A stretch of 64,000 bases of DNA from Scilla litardierei (taxonomy: Eukaryota > Streptophyta > Magnoliopsida > Asparagales > Asparagaceae). The translations under genes were made by a program, and so were the position numbers. A model generated the notes under the pieces. That model was not told the origin of the DNA and searched no databases. It saw nothing but the letters and a program-made list of their open reading frames with translations. Positions 12,060 through 24,073 of the stretch are shown in pieces. Each line of letters opens with the position of its first letter. Within the stretch, counting starts at the first letter, position 1. The stretch is from the NCBI GenBank assembly GCA_030789695.1, contig CM061139.1:105002837-105066836 (forward strand), written 5' to 3'.

Positions 12060-12640
12060 ATCTCAGTTTGTGTAGCGGCAGTCGTCTCTGTCAATCAGCT
12101 CAGGTCAGATCGCATCTGACCGGATGTCGTCGCCAACACCATGTCCTCGCCTCTGGAAGTTACGGCATAGGTGACTTTGGCTCCTCCTTGAAACTTGCAG
12201 CCCTTGTGTGCTCTCCTCTTTGTGTTGTGCAATATATGGTGACGCTCCTCCTATGTGTTGCGCAATATTTGAAGCACTCTCCAATGGAACTTGTAGCCAA
12301 GGCTATGGATGGAGGGATAGGTTGTAGCCTAGATGCATGCTTGGGCTATGGAGTTGCGCAAGGAGATGAGGAGGGTCTCTTGGACATGTAGCTTGCGGCC
12401 AAGGGCTTGGAGGAGATGTGACTTGCGCAAAGAGTATGGTATGTGATCTTAGAGCTTTGGTGATGGAGATGAGAGGTTGCGCAAGGGTGATGAGGCTATG
12501 TCAAGTATATTTCGGCCATGGAGAAGTTTCCAAAGGAGATAGGATCTTTGGGTTTGGAGATGGCTTGATGCACTAGAGGAAGAGGCTTTTTAATCAATGA
12601 TGTGCAATGGGTACTCCTCGCAAAGTTACGGCCACCTCTC
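12060..12640 (-). repeat. Scattered TTGCGCAA / TTGCGGCC-type boxes in B LTR
   Basis: About ten copies of an 8-bp near-palindrome (TTGCGCAA, TTGTGCAA, TTGCAGCC and similar) are scattered through this stretch. The same words recur in the other B LTR (about 43000-43450) and in the C LTR (about 45500-46090). They lie downstream of the TATA-like box, so they would be transcribed. Confidence 0.5.
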
Positions 12641-12715
12641 TCTCCCTTTGATGTTGGCCAAATTCTCCTTGGTATATTTGTTACCCTCTCTCTCAAAATA
12701 TCTCTCATGGAATAT

Positions 12716-12728
12716 GGGTTTATATGGG
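12716..12728 (-). promoter_or_regulatory. TATA-like box of element B LTR
   Basis: On the minus strand this reads CCCATATAAACCC. The C LTR has the equivalent sequence at 45426-45438. Confidence 0.55.
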
Positions 12729-13240
12729 AGAGGATGGGATATGATAGAATCAATTAGAATCCCATATTTGATGGAGATTGGAAGGAATCCTAATTTGATT
12801 TAGATTTGAATAAATCTCTTAGGATATGGAGTTTGAATATGAATGACTATGGGATTCAATATGTGTAGCTATAGGATTTGAATTAGATCTTATTTAATCA
12901 CCTTTGATTTGCATGAGATTCTCCATATCTCTCCATCTTTGACCAAGTCTCCAATTTTCATGTCATTAAGATTTGAATATTGCACCAATTGATTTGAATC
13001 AATTCAAATATGGATTTGAATTGATTTTCTCCTTATATTCTCATCTTTGACTTAGTTCAATTGTTGTAACCATATTCTTCATATTTGACTTAGTCAACTT
13101 GAAGTGTGTATAGCAATTCTCCATCACTTTTGGCTAGTCTCTCTTTGAGTATTCGCGAGAGTCATTCCTGAAAACACTTAGCACATAAATTACACGTTTG
13201 TTATCATCAAACATGAACTCATCGATCGTTGTATCCAACA

Positions 13241-14614
13241 ATCTCCCCTTTTTGATGATGACAAACTAATATAAGATTTGAGTAAGAACGATTCATATGA
13301 TTTCATTGTGACATATGTGTGTGAAGTAAGAAGATGGAGGATGTATGCAATATGCAATAAGTATGACAATGCTGTGCAAGCATACAAGCATGCAACAATG
13401 ATGTTTCAAGCATTCAAACATGTATGCATGCTCTCCCTTTATTAATGCTCGCCCTTGAACCAATATTCATATATTCAATAAGCACATTTTCATTGTTCAT
13501 TAATGCTCCCCCTTAAACCAATATTCATATAAGCAACATATAAGCATTAATGCACAAACCGAATCATTCAAATCTTTCTCAATATTTTCTCCCCTTTTGT
13601 TATCATCAAAAGTATATAAATGAAGTCTAATTCATGTTACATGCAAAAATAGAGTATTATAAATTACAACTAGCACTTGAATGTCATTTTTCTTAAAATA
13701 AGCACTTCAAATTTAATAAAAAATGTAACATAGACTTCTACACCATCGTGTTAGTGTGATGATTAAATAATTCAAGCACAAAGGGAGATACTCTTAAGAA
13801 ATACAACCAAAACCAATCCACATTTTCCATTAAACATGAAATTACCTAGGATTGATTTTCCACATCTCATTAAAAATGAGTTCAAGGTACCACACCCCAA
13901 AAACATAGCCTATAAGGACTCTTAGATGTAGGGGTGGCATTGCTTGACGAGTATAACACCAACGCTAAAGATTACTCATAAAGCATATGTTGGATACTAA
14001 TGGGTAGTGTACTTGCCATGAATTGTATCCATTTTTCATACAGAGCAATATTCATGTAATTATTTTTCATATTCAATTCTTTTGATCTCAATTTTTATCC
14101 ATGGCAAATACACATCATATCTCTTAGATTTTTCAGTTATTATACATCCTACATTCACTTTCCAATATTTCAAAAAGAATCTCCAATTCTGCAACAATAT
14201 CTAATACTAGTGGAAGTGAAAGTATAGGTGTAGAAAACATGTTATTCAATTCATTAAACATGTCATGGCTATTTAGGAATTCTAACATACGCATATAGCT
14301 ATACCAATTATACAATGATTTCTACAAGGATATGAATGTCATTCATAAATTTTACTTGAATGATACAAATGAAAAGATATACATTAAGCTCCAATTTTTT
14401 TTTCCTTTTTGCCTTTTTCAATTTTTTATTTTTGTTTTATAATGAACTAAAACAAACTAAACATCAAGCAAGCTAGCACACAAATAAAAAAAATCAAGCA
14501 CACAAAATAAAAAAAGATGCTATGAACGTATGCATTAAGTGCAAATTAGAAAAATATACCTTCGCATCGTCGCTTGGATAAGGAACTAAATAATGAAGTG
14601 TTCAATTTGTATTT
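13241..14614 (-). other. Element B polypurine tracts and 3' non-coding region
   Basis: Directly beside the LTR the minus strand reads AAAAAGGGGAGAT. Further purine-rich tracts occur near 13433-13455, 13505-13520 and 13588-13605. Several polypurine tracts before the 3' LTR are a known Sirevirus feature. The rest is AT-rich with no credible ORF, up to the insertion point of G. Confidence 0.75.
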
Positions 14615-15392
14615 TGTCACGCCCCGCTTCCCTAAAATGGAGGCGAGACGTGAGAAGGTCCGCACAGACGTGGAGCCGTGAAGCCTCACGCCTGATAAGC
14701 GTCAATAAATCATATGCAGGTCCCTGAAAGTGCAAACGGAACAACAATAATAACACAAGGAGAAACGGAAATAAAATCCCAAATTTCAGTAATTGTCCAA
14801 CATTAAAATTAAGTTCAGCATCCAGAAAAGCCACCAGGCTAAAGGAAAGAGTCTAAAGGCCCAGAACAAGGCCAACAAAGGACAGACATAAAACAGAGTA
14901 TTGGTGCTACGCACCGACAACAAAAACAATCTAAAACGAAGAACACAAGCATCCTCTACGACTGATCGCCCGTGTCCTCGTACACCTCAACGAACGTATG
15001 CTTTGACTAAGCGTCAGCACACACCACGTCCACAGCAGCACTCTCAGGCTCGGGATCTAACATGTGTCACCCAAAAGAGTAAAGGGGCACATGTCAGCAA
15101 GTCTAAAAGACTTAGGCAAGGAAACTGAAAGGAAGGTAAACTAGCAACCTAGCAGTTATAGTATGCATGACATGGCAAGTAAGGTATGGGAGTGACAAGA
15201 AAAAGGGAAGTACAAGTAGCAGGTATGGCATGGATGACAAGTTTTACAAGTATAAACACGGACAAGTACAAGTCAAGTATTTCACATCAAGTAAACAAAT
15301 TGTGCACAGAGATTCCGCATGTTGGCTAGAGTGGCTGATCGGGCCAACTCCTAAGCTCAAGTGACCGTTTATCTCTACCCCCTCCCACGTGT

Positions 15393-15545
15393 GTCGAGCC
15401 AGGGCATTACCCCGAACACGGAATGCTCGCTTCTGGAACACGAGCCAGGAAATGTGCTTAACACGTATATCGAGCCAGGGCATTACCCCGAACACGGAAT
15501 GCTCGCTTCTGGAACACGAGCCAGGAAGTGTATTTAACAAGTATG
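15393..15545 (+). repeat. 77-bp tandem duplication inside G LTR
   Basis: The segment starting CGAGCCAGGGCATTACC occurs twice in tandem. It recurs in the second LTR at about 22158-22310. Confidence 0.8.
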
Positions 15546-16343
15546 GCGTAGGGTTATGCCCGCATAACATGTGCCTAGCCGGTAACACGGAAACACGGAC
15601 TTGTACAAGGATTTGTAGCGTGTGCTACGATGCAGCATTCAATGCATGGATGACATGGCATGCAGTAAGGCGTGCAGGTAAGGAATTTAAACATGGCAGT
15701 TTAGTATGCGTGAACAACAAGTTAAAAAGGGGTTGGATCTAGCTTCGTCGTCAAACTAGATCAGTTGAGGTGACGGATCTAGTTTCATTGTCAAACTAGA
15801 TCAAATAGGCTTCTAGGCAGCTATCATTTCACTGTCTAGTCTCTTTTACGCTACAACAAGCAAATGGCCTAAGGCATGGCCTAAAACCCTAAGTGGCAAG
15901 TTTCACTTGCCTAGCACCGAGGATGACGATCAACGAGGCACGTCTCACAATCGCTAATCTACGGGGAAAGTCGCTGTTACGGAGAAACAATCATCAAAAC
16001 AACATCCATTTATATTAGGGTTTCAAAATACCAAATGGGTTAGGAGAATATTAAAGGGGCGAGTTATTACCGAATCGTTAGCGGAAGAATGATACCGAGC
16101 AAGCACGGCGACGGAAGAAACGATCCGGGGATCCACGGTTCAAATCTGGAAATGGGGAGAAAATCTGGAGAAATGAGATTTTGGGGGTTTTGGGGTGTTT
16201 TCCGGCGACCTAGAGGTGGTGGCCGGCCAAAATGGCGAGAGGGAAGGGCTCTTGATGAAGGAGGAAGGCTAGGGGAAGATGGATGATGGTTTGGGGAAGA
16301 AGGAGGCTCAGGAGAAATGAATGAAGAAAGAAAAACGTTTGGG

Positions 16344-16356
16344 GGCTTTAAATAGG
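16344..16356 (-). promoter_or_regulatory. TATA-like box of element G LTR
   Basis: On the minus strand this reads CCTATTTAAAGCC. It lies about 35 bp downstream of the end of the inverted-box array in the sense of the element. An equivalent box is present in the second LTR near 23106-23118. Confidence 0.6.
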
Positions 16357-16389
16357 CATAAGCCGGCGGCTGGTCAAACCCTAGGTTTA

Positions 16390-16818
16390 CGACAGCGATT
16401 AGTCGGTCAAGGTAGGTTGGCTGACCGACTAGTTTAAGAACTAGTCGGTCGGTCGTTCTACTGTGACCGACTAAGAGCAAGCAGCGAAAGTAGGGAAAAT
16501 TCTGGGTAATGAATTAGTCGGTCTGTGAAGGCCCATCGACCGACTAGTTTGCAACCTAGTCGGTCGGAGGGTGTTCATTGACCGACTAACGATAAACAGT
16601 AGTATAGGCGAAATTTACTGACTGAAACTAGTCGGTCTGAGAGCAAGTTCTGACCGACTAGTTTCACATCTAGTCGGTCGGTGATTGTTCTTAGACCGAC
16701 TAAAAGTAAACAGTAACTCCTGTACAATTGATTCAATGAACTAGTCGATCTGAGAAGAGTTCCTGACCGACTAAATCTCAATCTAGTCGGTCGATACCCC
16801 TTCTTGAACCAACTAACG
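16390..16818 (-). repeat. Array of eight 32-nt inverted-repeat units, first G LTR
   Basis: Each unit is TAGTCGGTC, 14 variable bases, GACCGACTA. I counted eight, all with exactly 14 bases between the arms; units 7 and 8 have one or two arm changes. Units come in pairs separated by spacers. The right arm contains ACCGAC, which fits the plant DRE/CRT core RCCGAC. Confidence 0.9.
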
Positions 16819-17087
16819 TGCACGAAAAGTGCCGAATTGAAGCGCGAAGCTTCGGGAAGATTTCTGTAGCTCCTAAGATCACTCTAACTCTAAAATATGA
16901 GCGATTTGAAGTTCTTCATGAGTGACTTACTCCAAGATCAACGATTCTAAGGAAGAAGCTAGAAAATCACAACGAAACAAACGAAAGCGAAAGCTACGGA
17001 GACGAAAACCACACATAAGGAGAAAATCCTCCAAAACATATATATATAATATATATAATCCAAATACATGAAAAACCAGTCGTTACA

Positions 17088-18830
17088 TCCTCCCCAACTT
17101 AGAATGAAGTCCGTCCTCGGACTTTCTAACATATCTAGTCGCTCTAGTAACTACCCCAATCATATCACATTCAATCAGGTATAGTCATTACAAGTGCTTA
17201 TATTCGCACTAGGTAATCAAACATTAACACTACTAGCATGTATCATCCGCGCACATCATACTCTTAAACCTATCATAACCATTCATACTCATACATGTAT
17301 CTCAATCATACATATACATCCCCTATATAGCTACTACTTACCTAGCACAAACAATAGTTCAGCTACTCACTTATAGATAATATTAGTCTCATACATGCAA
17401 TTACAACCATCGCTCTACGCATAGATAGCTACCTATGCATCAAGCAAACATGGGCATATTACTCCCTAATATTTCCTAGTTACATCCAAGGTCAACATAT
17501 CACTACAAGTAACCACACCACTCAATATTCAATCATGTTATTATACCTAAGATACATCTATCGTTACTATAATTTCACAATTCTTAGTTACTCATATGCA
17601 TGCAAATATTTCACTATAACTTCAAATCACATACGGCCCTATAATTATACCCACGACATGCCACACATATTATAGTCACCAAAACTTATAACTAAGCACA
17701 TACTTACTCGTGCATGGTGCACACCCACACACGCTAATATTCCATTCCTATATACCAATCACACCACTGTATACTTAGCACATCCACACACCTGGTTAGC
17801 TAGCACACATACGTTCACACAGGCAAGTCCTTAGTAAATAACTATACCACAAGACCAACACATATATAACTATATACTGGTATAGCGACCCACAATCATG
17901 TGCGTAACACGACCAGGCACAAACACTCCTACCCCTATACATGTATCAAACATCGCTATATGCAAACTACAGACATACATAGCAATACTCTTAGAGTATA
18001 CCCACTCAAGTTTGAGTGAGACCCAAAACATATATCTATGTACGTAACACGGTATATATACTTATACCAATACCACACTCTAATACATTTACATTTACCA
18101 ACATAACCACATACATACTAAAATATCAATCACTATATTTAGTCAGGTCACACTCACATAATTAAATCACTTTACATACCATAGTAATAGTACAGACCTC
18201 AGCACACGTATAACTATAATACCCTTCCTAAAACATGCATTCACCGTATAGTCACGCACATGTACCTCATATATTCACACCATATCCTACTACTTATGAT
18301 TAGTATACCAATACATCTACACATACATAGTTACGGTATGCAATAATCGTGTATACCTCATGGTATACACGCATACGACATCCCGTAAAAGCAAGCAATA
18401 CCAATCGAACTTATAATCATATTACCATATGTATATTACCTACAACTCATGCAGCAATTCATAACTACTTACGTCTACGCACAATACGTATCTACGTACG
18501 AGCACATACTCACACGTACAAGCACACAGGTCATATAATAGGCCTACTCGCTTAACTATACGTACACCTATTATTATTGCTCACATCAACACATAGCTTT
18601 ACCAACATATTATTTCAATCATTAAAAGCATCTCCGACTACATACGTCTCATTAAATAATCCAACACTGATTCATAACATCATGAAAAACTCTGAGTAGG
18701 TATATATCACATAATAGGCAAACATTTTTTTATACTACAGGGGAGTACACTCATTCAAGCCCACATACACAACTTAGGTACAAGCACCACGACAACATCA
18801 CAAGGTCCAAGGCCTACTTAACAAATTAGG
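17088..18830 (-). other. Element G 3' internal region, guanine-poor
   Basis: A polypurine tract borders the LTR. The rest is strongly G-poor on plus, with many CATA, CACA and TATA words and no ORF of interest. It is probably the untranslated region between pol and the 3' LTR. Confidence 0.6.
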
Positions 18831-20490
18831 GTTGACACAGACATAGACGGGCACAAAAGCCTAAACAATAGAGGAAGACCTAAGTCGAAAGCGTGACGAG
18901 GGAAGGATCAATAAGCACGCGTTCAGATAGGACGAATACAAGGAGACAGCCTGGTTAGACAGCGACCCACTTGTGAAAGTTTAGGTAGAGGAAAGGGAGG
19001 TGTAGCGATACTTTTATAGGATACGGAAATAAAATAGTGTAAGTAACATAAGCTAAAATACGGGGAAATTGAAACTGCCGTACTTCAAATGTTGGAGTCC
19101 TCATCTGTATAAAAATATTTGGAGATCGATAAAACAAGTTGTTCGAAACGAGTTTAAGTGAAATATACATAGTAAGAGAAAATGGTGTATTGGCTTATCG
19201 AAAGCTATTTTAAAAAGTAAATCATTCACACGGATATTAAGGACGTAGTTTTAGAAAGCATTATACGGCGGTGATTTACTAATGTTGGCAAAAGTTTTGA
19301 AATGAAATTAAATTAATTAAAGAATCTTAAACTCGTGTTAAATACTTTCAAAGTCTTTAAGCCAGGAAAAACTTAAATAATCAATATTGAAACTACTTTT
19401 AGAGTAACCAGGTTTTGCCAAAAAGAAATCGTTTTACACAAAGCTCTTAACATACGAGCTAATGAGCCTAGTACGGATATATATATAAAAATAATTGAAA
19501 TTCCAATTTAGTTTAGACATTATTCTAAAAGCATGTATGGTGAACGGGAAAACTTAGTAGTAGGTTCATCAAAATTCGTAATAAGCTTTAAAACCAAATT
19601 ATGGAAGGTCCAAATCAGAAAAGGGTTTCGAAATAGTAATTCCATAATAATCTGAAATAGGGGAAACGATGAGCACAACTTGGCTTGTTGAAAGCTGAAA
19701 TCATATGTGACTTAAAAAGTATATTAAAGGAAACGCGATGAGTCAATTGTATGGCATAAATAAGAAAGGGAAAATTATAAATCGAATTGGGCAAAATAAA
19801 GGTACGGTTCAGAATAAAATTTATATAAGAAGGGACACGGTGTTTTCATGGGTAAGGAAGGTATAGGCTGGCAAAATACAATGGGTTAGTATTCCAAATT
19901 TCGACAAAAGTTTTAGAGATCTTTAAGTCAACGAAGGAGCATGAAGTATAAATATATAAATATTAAAATTTCGAACGAATTTAAACTTAGGAAAAAGGAA
20001 GTCGAAAAGATACTTTCAGAAAATTCAAGATTTGCAACGGAGAGGTTCGAAAATATTATACGGCAGTAGCTTAATATAATATTTCGGAAAAATTTCGAAA
20101 TTCAAAGAATGAAATCCGATCAACTATAGTGTGAAAATTTAGGCCCATACTAAATGCTTCCAAGTTTTAAAACTGAAGAGAAATTCCAAATAAATAACAT
20201 TTAAAATACTTTTTAGAGGGACCCGGATTTGCCAAACAATTGATTTATACAAGATCTTAAAGTACGAGTACAATGAACCGAGGACTGATATAAAAAATAA
20301 TTGAAGTTCTATTTACCTTGGAAGATATTCTAAAGTAATCAAAATTGTAGTAAAGTTTTAAAACCAAAATACGAGAAATATTGGTTAGCAAAAGCTACGA
20401 GATTAAAAATTTCAACCAATAGACTTCAAAAGCTACGAAAGGATTTTAACTCGATCGAATAGGGAGGAATTAAATATTTAAGAAGGGGGT
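18831..20490 (-). other. Element G internal non-coding filler with diverged ~0.8-kb duplication
   Basis: No coding domain is recognised. Two diverged copies, about 19245-19560 and 20045-20345, align in order: TTATACGGC(A/G)G, AAATTTCG/AAGTTTTG, TACTAAATGC/TTAAATACTT, GATTTGCCAAA/GTTTTGCCAAA and GATATA..AAAATAATTGAA. The period is about 0.8 kb. It stands where pol should be. Confidence 0.5.
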
Positions 20491-20499
20491 AGTCATCAA

Positions 20500-20575
20500 G
20501 AATTGCTTCTATATGAAGCTCTGGGATATAATGCACATTGATGCACCAGAGTCAAGAGGACTCGTGCCAGAAATG
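20500..20575 (-). pseudogene. Element G protease scrap
   Basis: The minus strand reads ISGTSPLDSGASMCIISQSF before a stop. DSGAS is the aspartic-protease active-site block of gypsy chromoviruses, followed by the usual IIS. A few residues before the Asp are missing, and nothing after is recognisable. Confidence 0.7.
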
Positions 20576-20661
20576 TGCAAACCCAAATCACACCTAACAA
20601 CCAGCCTAGCAATCAAACCCTATTCTAGCAAACATAACATATTCAACCAACCAAACATATT

Positions 20662-21231
20662 CTAACAAACAAGACTGTCTAAGGGAAGAAGGCAACTAGA
20701 CTGAGGGTTACCTGCAATAACCTCATCCACAGGCTCAGCCTCAACTACAGTCATCAGGGAAGCCTGCCTCCTCAGTGGAAACGCCTGCCGAAAAGCCTGC
20801 TTCTGTGGAACAAGGGCTGCCCCACGTCTAACAGCTACGGGTGCTTTTCGTAGTTGAGCTCCGACTAGCGCTTTCCCCAGATGCTTAGCTCTCGGACAGT
20901 CCTTTAAGGTATGCGCTACGGCGCCACAAATCAAGCACTGGCCCAGCTTCCGCCTGCACTGTTCCTTCTTATGACCAATATTGCCACAATGATGGCACAC
21001 CTTCCGACTCGGCCCAGCTTCCGGTGCTTGCTGCTACGGAACTCTATCTGACGCCTTCCGCAGTTGATTTGCATGCCGACAATCCTTTGCCGAATGAGTA
21101 GCACCACCACAAACCAAACACTGACCTAGAAAGCTTCTGCACGACTCCTTGATGTGCCCGGTCTTACCGCAGAAATAGCAAGCCTTCAGAGTAGATCCAC
21201 CACCAGCTCGGATCTGACGTCTTCTAGCCAT
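20662..21231 (-). pseudogene. Element G gag C-terminal part with four zinc knuckles
   Basis: Two frames separated by one stop (21231-21034 and 21000-20662) carry four CCHC knuckles: CYFCGKTGHIKESC, CLVCGGATHSAKDC, CHHCGNIGHKKEQC and CLICGAVAHTLKDC. A basic linker and EAEPVDEVIAGNP follow, matching the gag-protease junction of chromoviruses. The knuckles bind genomic RNA during packaging. The usual gag capsid region of several hundred residues is missing, and the frame begins MARRRQIRAGG only ~150 bp from the LTR. Four knuckles is more than the one to two usually seen. Confidence 0.8.
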
Positions 21232-21378
21232 CTAGCGCCATAGAAACGGACCAAAATTAGACTCAAAGCTTAATGACTCGGATGTCGAACTTAGTTCATT
21301 GGACATTCTAATATTATTATCGTTATTCCGATATTCGCAGTTACAGAAGAGAGACCTGCATGGTCCACCAACAAAACC
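21232..21378 (-). other. Element G leader between 5' LTR and gag remnant
   Basis: This lies between the LTR and the gag remnant. No methionine-tRNA-type primer site is visible beside the LTR, which supports loss or rearrangement here. Confidence 0.5.
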
Positions 21379-23849
21379 TGTCACGCCCCGCTTCCCTAAA
21401 ATAGAGGCGAGACGTGAGAAGGTCCGCACAGACGTGGAGCCGTGAAGCCTCACGCCTGATAAGCGTCAATAAATCATATGCAGGTCCCTGTAAGTGCAAA
21501 CGGAACAACAATAATAACACAAGGAGAAACGGAAATAAAATCCCAAATCTCAGTAATTATCCAACATTAAAATTAAGTTCAGCATCCAGAAAAGCCACCA
21601 GGCTAAAGGAAAGAGTCTAAAGGCCCAGAACAAGGCCAAAAAAGGATAGACATAAAACAGAGTATTGGTGCTATGCACCGACAATAAAAACAATCTAAAA
21701 CGAAGAACACAAGCAGCCTCTACGACTGATCGCCCGTGTCCTCGTACACCTCAACGAACGCATGCTCTGACTAAGCGTCAGCACACAGCATGTCCACCGC
21801 AGCACTCTCAGGCTCGTGATCTAACATGTGTCACCCAAAAGAGTAAAGGGGCACATGTCAGCAAGTCTAAAAGACTTGGGCAAGGAAACTGAAAGGATGG
21901 TAAACTTGCAACCTAGCAGTTATAGTATGCATGACATGGCAAGTAAGGTATGGGAGTGACAAGAAAAAGGGAAGTACAAGTAGCAGGTATGGCATGGATG
22001 ACAAGTTTTACAAGTATAAACACGGACAAGTACAAGTCAAGTATTTCACATCAAGTAAACAAATTGTGCACAGAGATTCCGCATGTTGGCTAGAGTGGCT
22101 GATCGGGCCAACTCCTAAGCTCAAGTGACCGTTTATCTCTACCCCCTCCCACGTGTGTCGAGCCAGGGCATTACCCCGAACACGGAATGCTCGCTTCTGG
22201 AACACGAGCCAGGAAATGTGTTTAACACGTATATCGAGCCAGGGCATTACCCCGAACACGGAATGCTCGCTTCTGGAACATGAGCCAGGAAGTGTATTTA
22301 ACAAGCATGACGTAGGGTTATGCCCGCATAATGGGTGCCTAGCCGGTAACACGGAAACACGGACTTGTACAAGGATTTGTAGCATGTGCTACGATGCAAC
22401 ATTCAATGCATGGATGACATGGCATGCAGTAAGGCATGCAGGTAAGGAATTTAAACATGGCAGTTTAGTATGCGTGCAACAAGTTAAAAAGGGGTTGGAT
22501 CTAGCTTCGTCGTCAAGCTAGATCAGTTGAGGTGACGGATCTAGTTTCATTGTCAAACTAGATCAAATAGGCGTCTAGGCAGCTATCATTTCACGGTCTA
22601 GTCTCTTTTACGCTACAACAAGCAAATGGCCTAAGGCATGGCCTAAAACCCTAAGTGGCAAGTTTAACTTGCCTAGCACCGAGGATGACGATCAACGAGG
22701 CACGTCTCACAATCGCTAATCTACGTGGAAAGTCGCTATTACGGAGACACAATCATCAAAACAACATCCATTTATATTAGGGTTTCAAAATACCAAATGG
22801 GTTAGGAGAATATTAAAGGGGCGAGTTATTACCGAATCGTTAGCGGAAGAATGATGCCGAGCAAGCACGTCAACGGAAGAAACGATCCGGGGATCCATGG
22901 TTCAGATCTGGAAATGGGGAGAAAATCTGGAGAAATGAGATTTTGGGGGTTTTGGGGGGTTTTCCGGCGACCTAGAGGAGGTGGCCGGCCATAATGGCAA
23001 GAGGGAAGGGCTCTTGATGAAGGAGGAAGGCTAGGGGAAGATGGATGATGGTTTGGGGAAGAAGGAGGCTCAGGAGAAATGAATGAAGAAAGAAAAACGT
23101 TTGGGGGGTTTAAATAGGCATAAGCCGACGGCTGGGCAAACCCTAGGTTTACGACAGCGATTAGTCGGTCAAGGTAGGTTGATTGACCGACTAGTTTAAG
23201 AACTAGTCAGTCGGTCGTTCTACTGTGACCGACTAAGAGCAAGCAGCGAAAGTAAGGAAAATTCTGGGTAATGAATTAGTCGGTCTGTGAAGGCCCGTCG
23301 ACCGACTAGTTTGCAACCTAGTCGGTCGGAGAGTGTTCATTGACCGACTAACGATAAACAGTAGCTTAGGCGAAATTTACTGACTGAAACTAGTCGGTCT
23401 GAGAGCAAGTTCTGACCAACTAGTTTCACATCTAGTCGGTCGGTGATTGTTCTTAGACCGACTAAAAGTAAACAGTAACTCCTGTACAATTGATTCAATG
23501 AACAAGTCGGTCTGAGAAGAGTTCCTGACCGACTAAATCTCAATCTAGTCGGTCGGTACCCCTTCTTGAACCAACTAACGTGCACGAAAAGTGCCGAATT
23601 GAAGCGCGAAGCTTCGGCAAGATTTTTATAGCTCATAAGATCACTCTAACTCTAAAATATGAGCGATTTGAAGTTTGTCATGAGTGACTTACTCCAAGAT
23701 CAACAATTCTAAGGAAGAAGCTAGAAAATCACAACGAAACGAACGAAAGCGAAAGCTACGGAGACGAAAACCACACATAAGGAGAAAATCCTCCAAAACA
23801 TATATATATAATATAGATAATCCAAATACATAAAAAATCAGTTGTTACA
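21379..23849 (-). repeat. Element G LTR, second copy
   Basis: It matches 14615-17087 with few differences. An eight-unit inverted-box array lies at 23160-23580. Confidence 0.92.
23160..23580 (-). repeat. Array of eight 32-nt inverted-repeat units, second G LTR
   Basis: Same layout as 16390-16818. Small arm changes, such as TAGTCAGTC in unit 2, distinguish it from the first copy. Confidence 0.9.
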
Positions 23850-24073
23850 TCCTCCCCAACTTAGAATGAAGTCTGTCCTCGGACTTTCTAACATCTCTAG
23901 TCGCTCTAGTAACTACCCCAATCATATCACATTCAATCAGGTATAGTCATTACAAGTGCTTATATTCGCACTAGGTAATCAAACATTAACACTACTAGCA
24001 TGTATCATCCGCGCACATCATACTCTTATACCTATCATAGCCATTCATACTCATACATGTATCTCAATCATAC
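23850..24073 (-). other. Element G internal stub (polypurine side)
   Basis: It matches 17088-17310 and stops abruptly at B gag. It shows that internal sequence once continued beyond the second LTR. Confidence 0.8.

Larger units (their letters stand above)
11608..13240 (-). repeat. Element B 3' LTR
   Basis: It runs from TGTTGGATCT to TATCCAACA on the plus strand and matches 42427-44077 along its length. A TATA-like box on the minus strand is at 12716-12728. The 12060-12640 part carries repeated TTGCGCAA and TTGCGGCC-type words. The ORFs inside are not conserved genes. Confidence 0.92.
14615..17087 (-). repeat. Element G LTR, first copy
   Basis: It starts TGTCACGCCCCGC and ends CAGTCGTTACA on plus. 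A polypurine tract follows at 17088-17100 (minus AAGTTGGGGAGGA). Contents include two copies of a ~77-bp segment beginning CGAGCCAGGGCATTACC (near 15395 and 15472), a TATA-like box near 16344-16356 and an inverted-box array at 16390-16818. The ORFs inside are repeated in the second LTR and are not genes. Confidence 0.9.
14615..24073 (-). mobile_element. Element G: Ty3-gypsy (chromovirus-like) LTR-internal-LTR-stub cluster
   Basis: Two almost identical ~2.47-kb LTRs lie at 14615-17087 and 21379-23849. In the minus sense they start TGTAACGAC/TGTAACAAC and end GGGGCGTGACA. Both are followed at higher coordinates by the same polypurine-side sequence (TCCTCCCCAACTTAGAATG on plus). The internal part between them carries gag zinc knuckles and a protease scrap but no polymerase. 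After the second LTR only 224 bp of internal sequence remains before B gag. This is the footprint of a tandem or recombined pair, not a simple insertion. Confidence 0.8.

Noticed and set aside
12068..12391. 107-codon ORF in the B LTR, with a similar one at 42815-43210
   Set aside because: LTR sequence; the two copies are not conserved as protein and no family is recognised.
15389..15742. Protein-coding gene in the G LTR (and copy at 22153-22521)
   Set aside because: It lies in a 77-bp tandem duplication within an LTR and is present in both LTRs; no domain.
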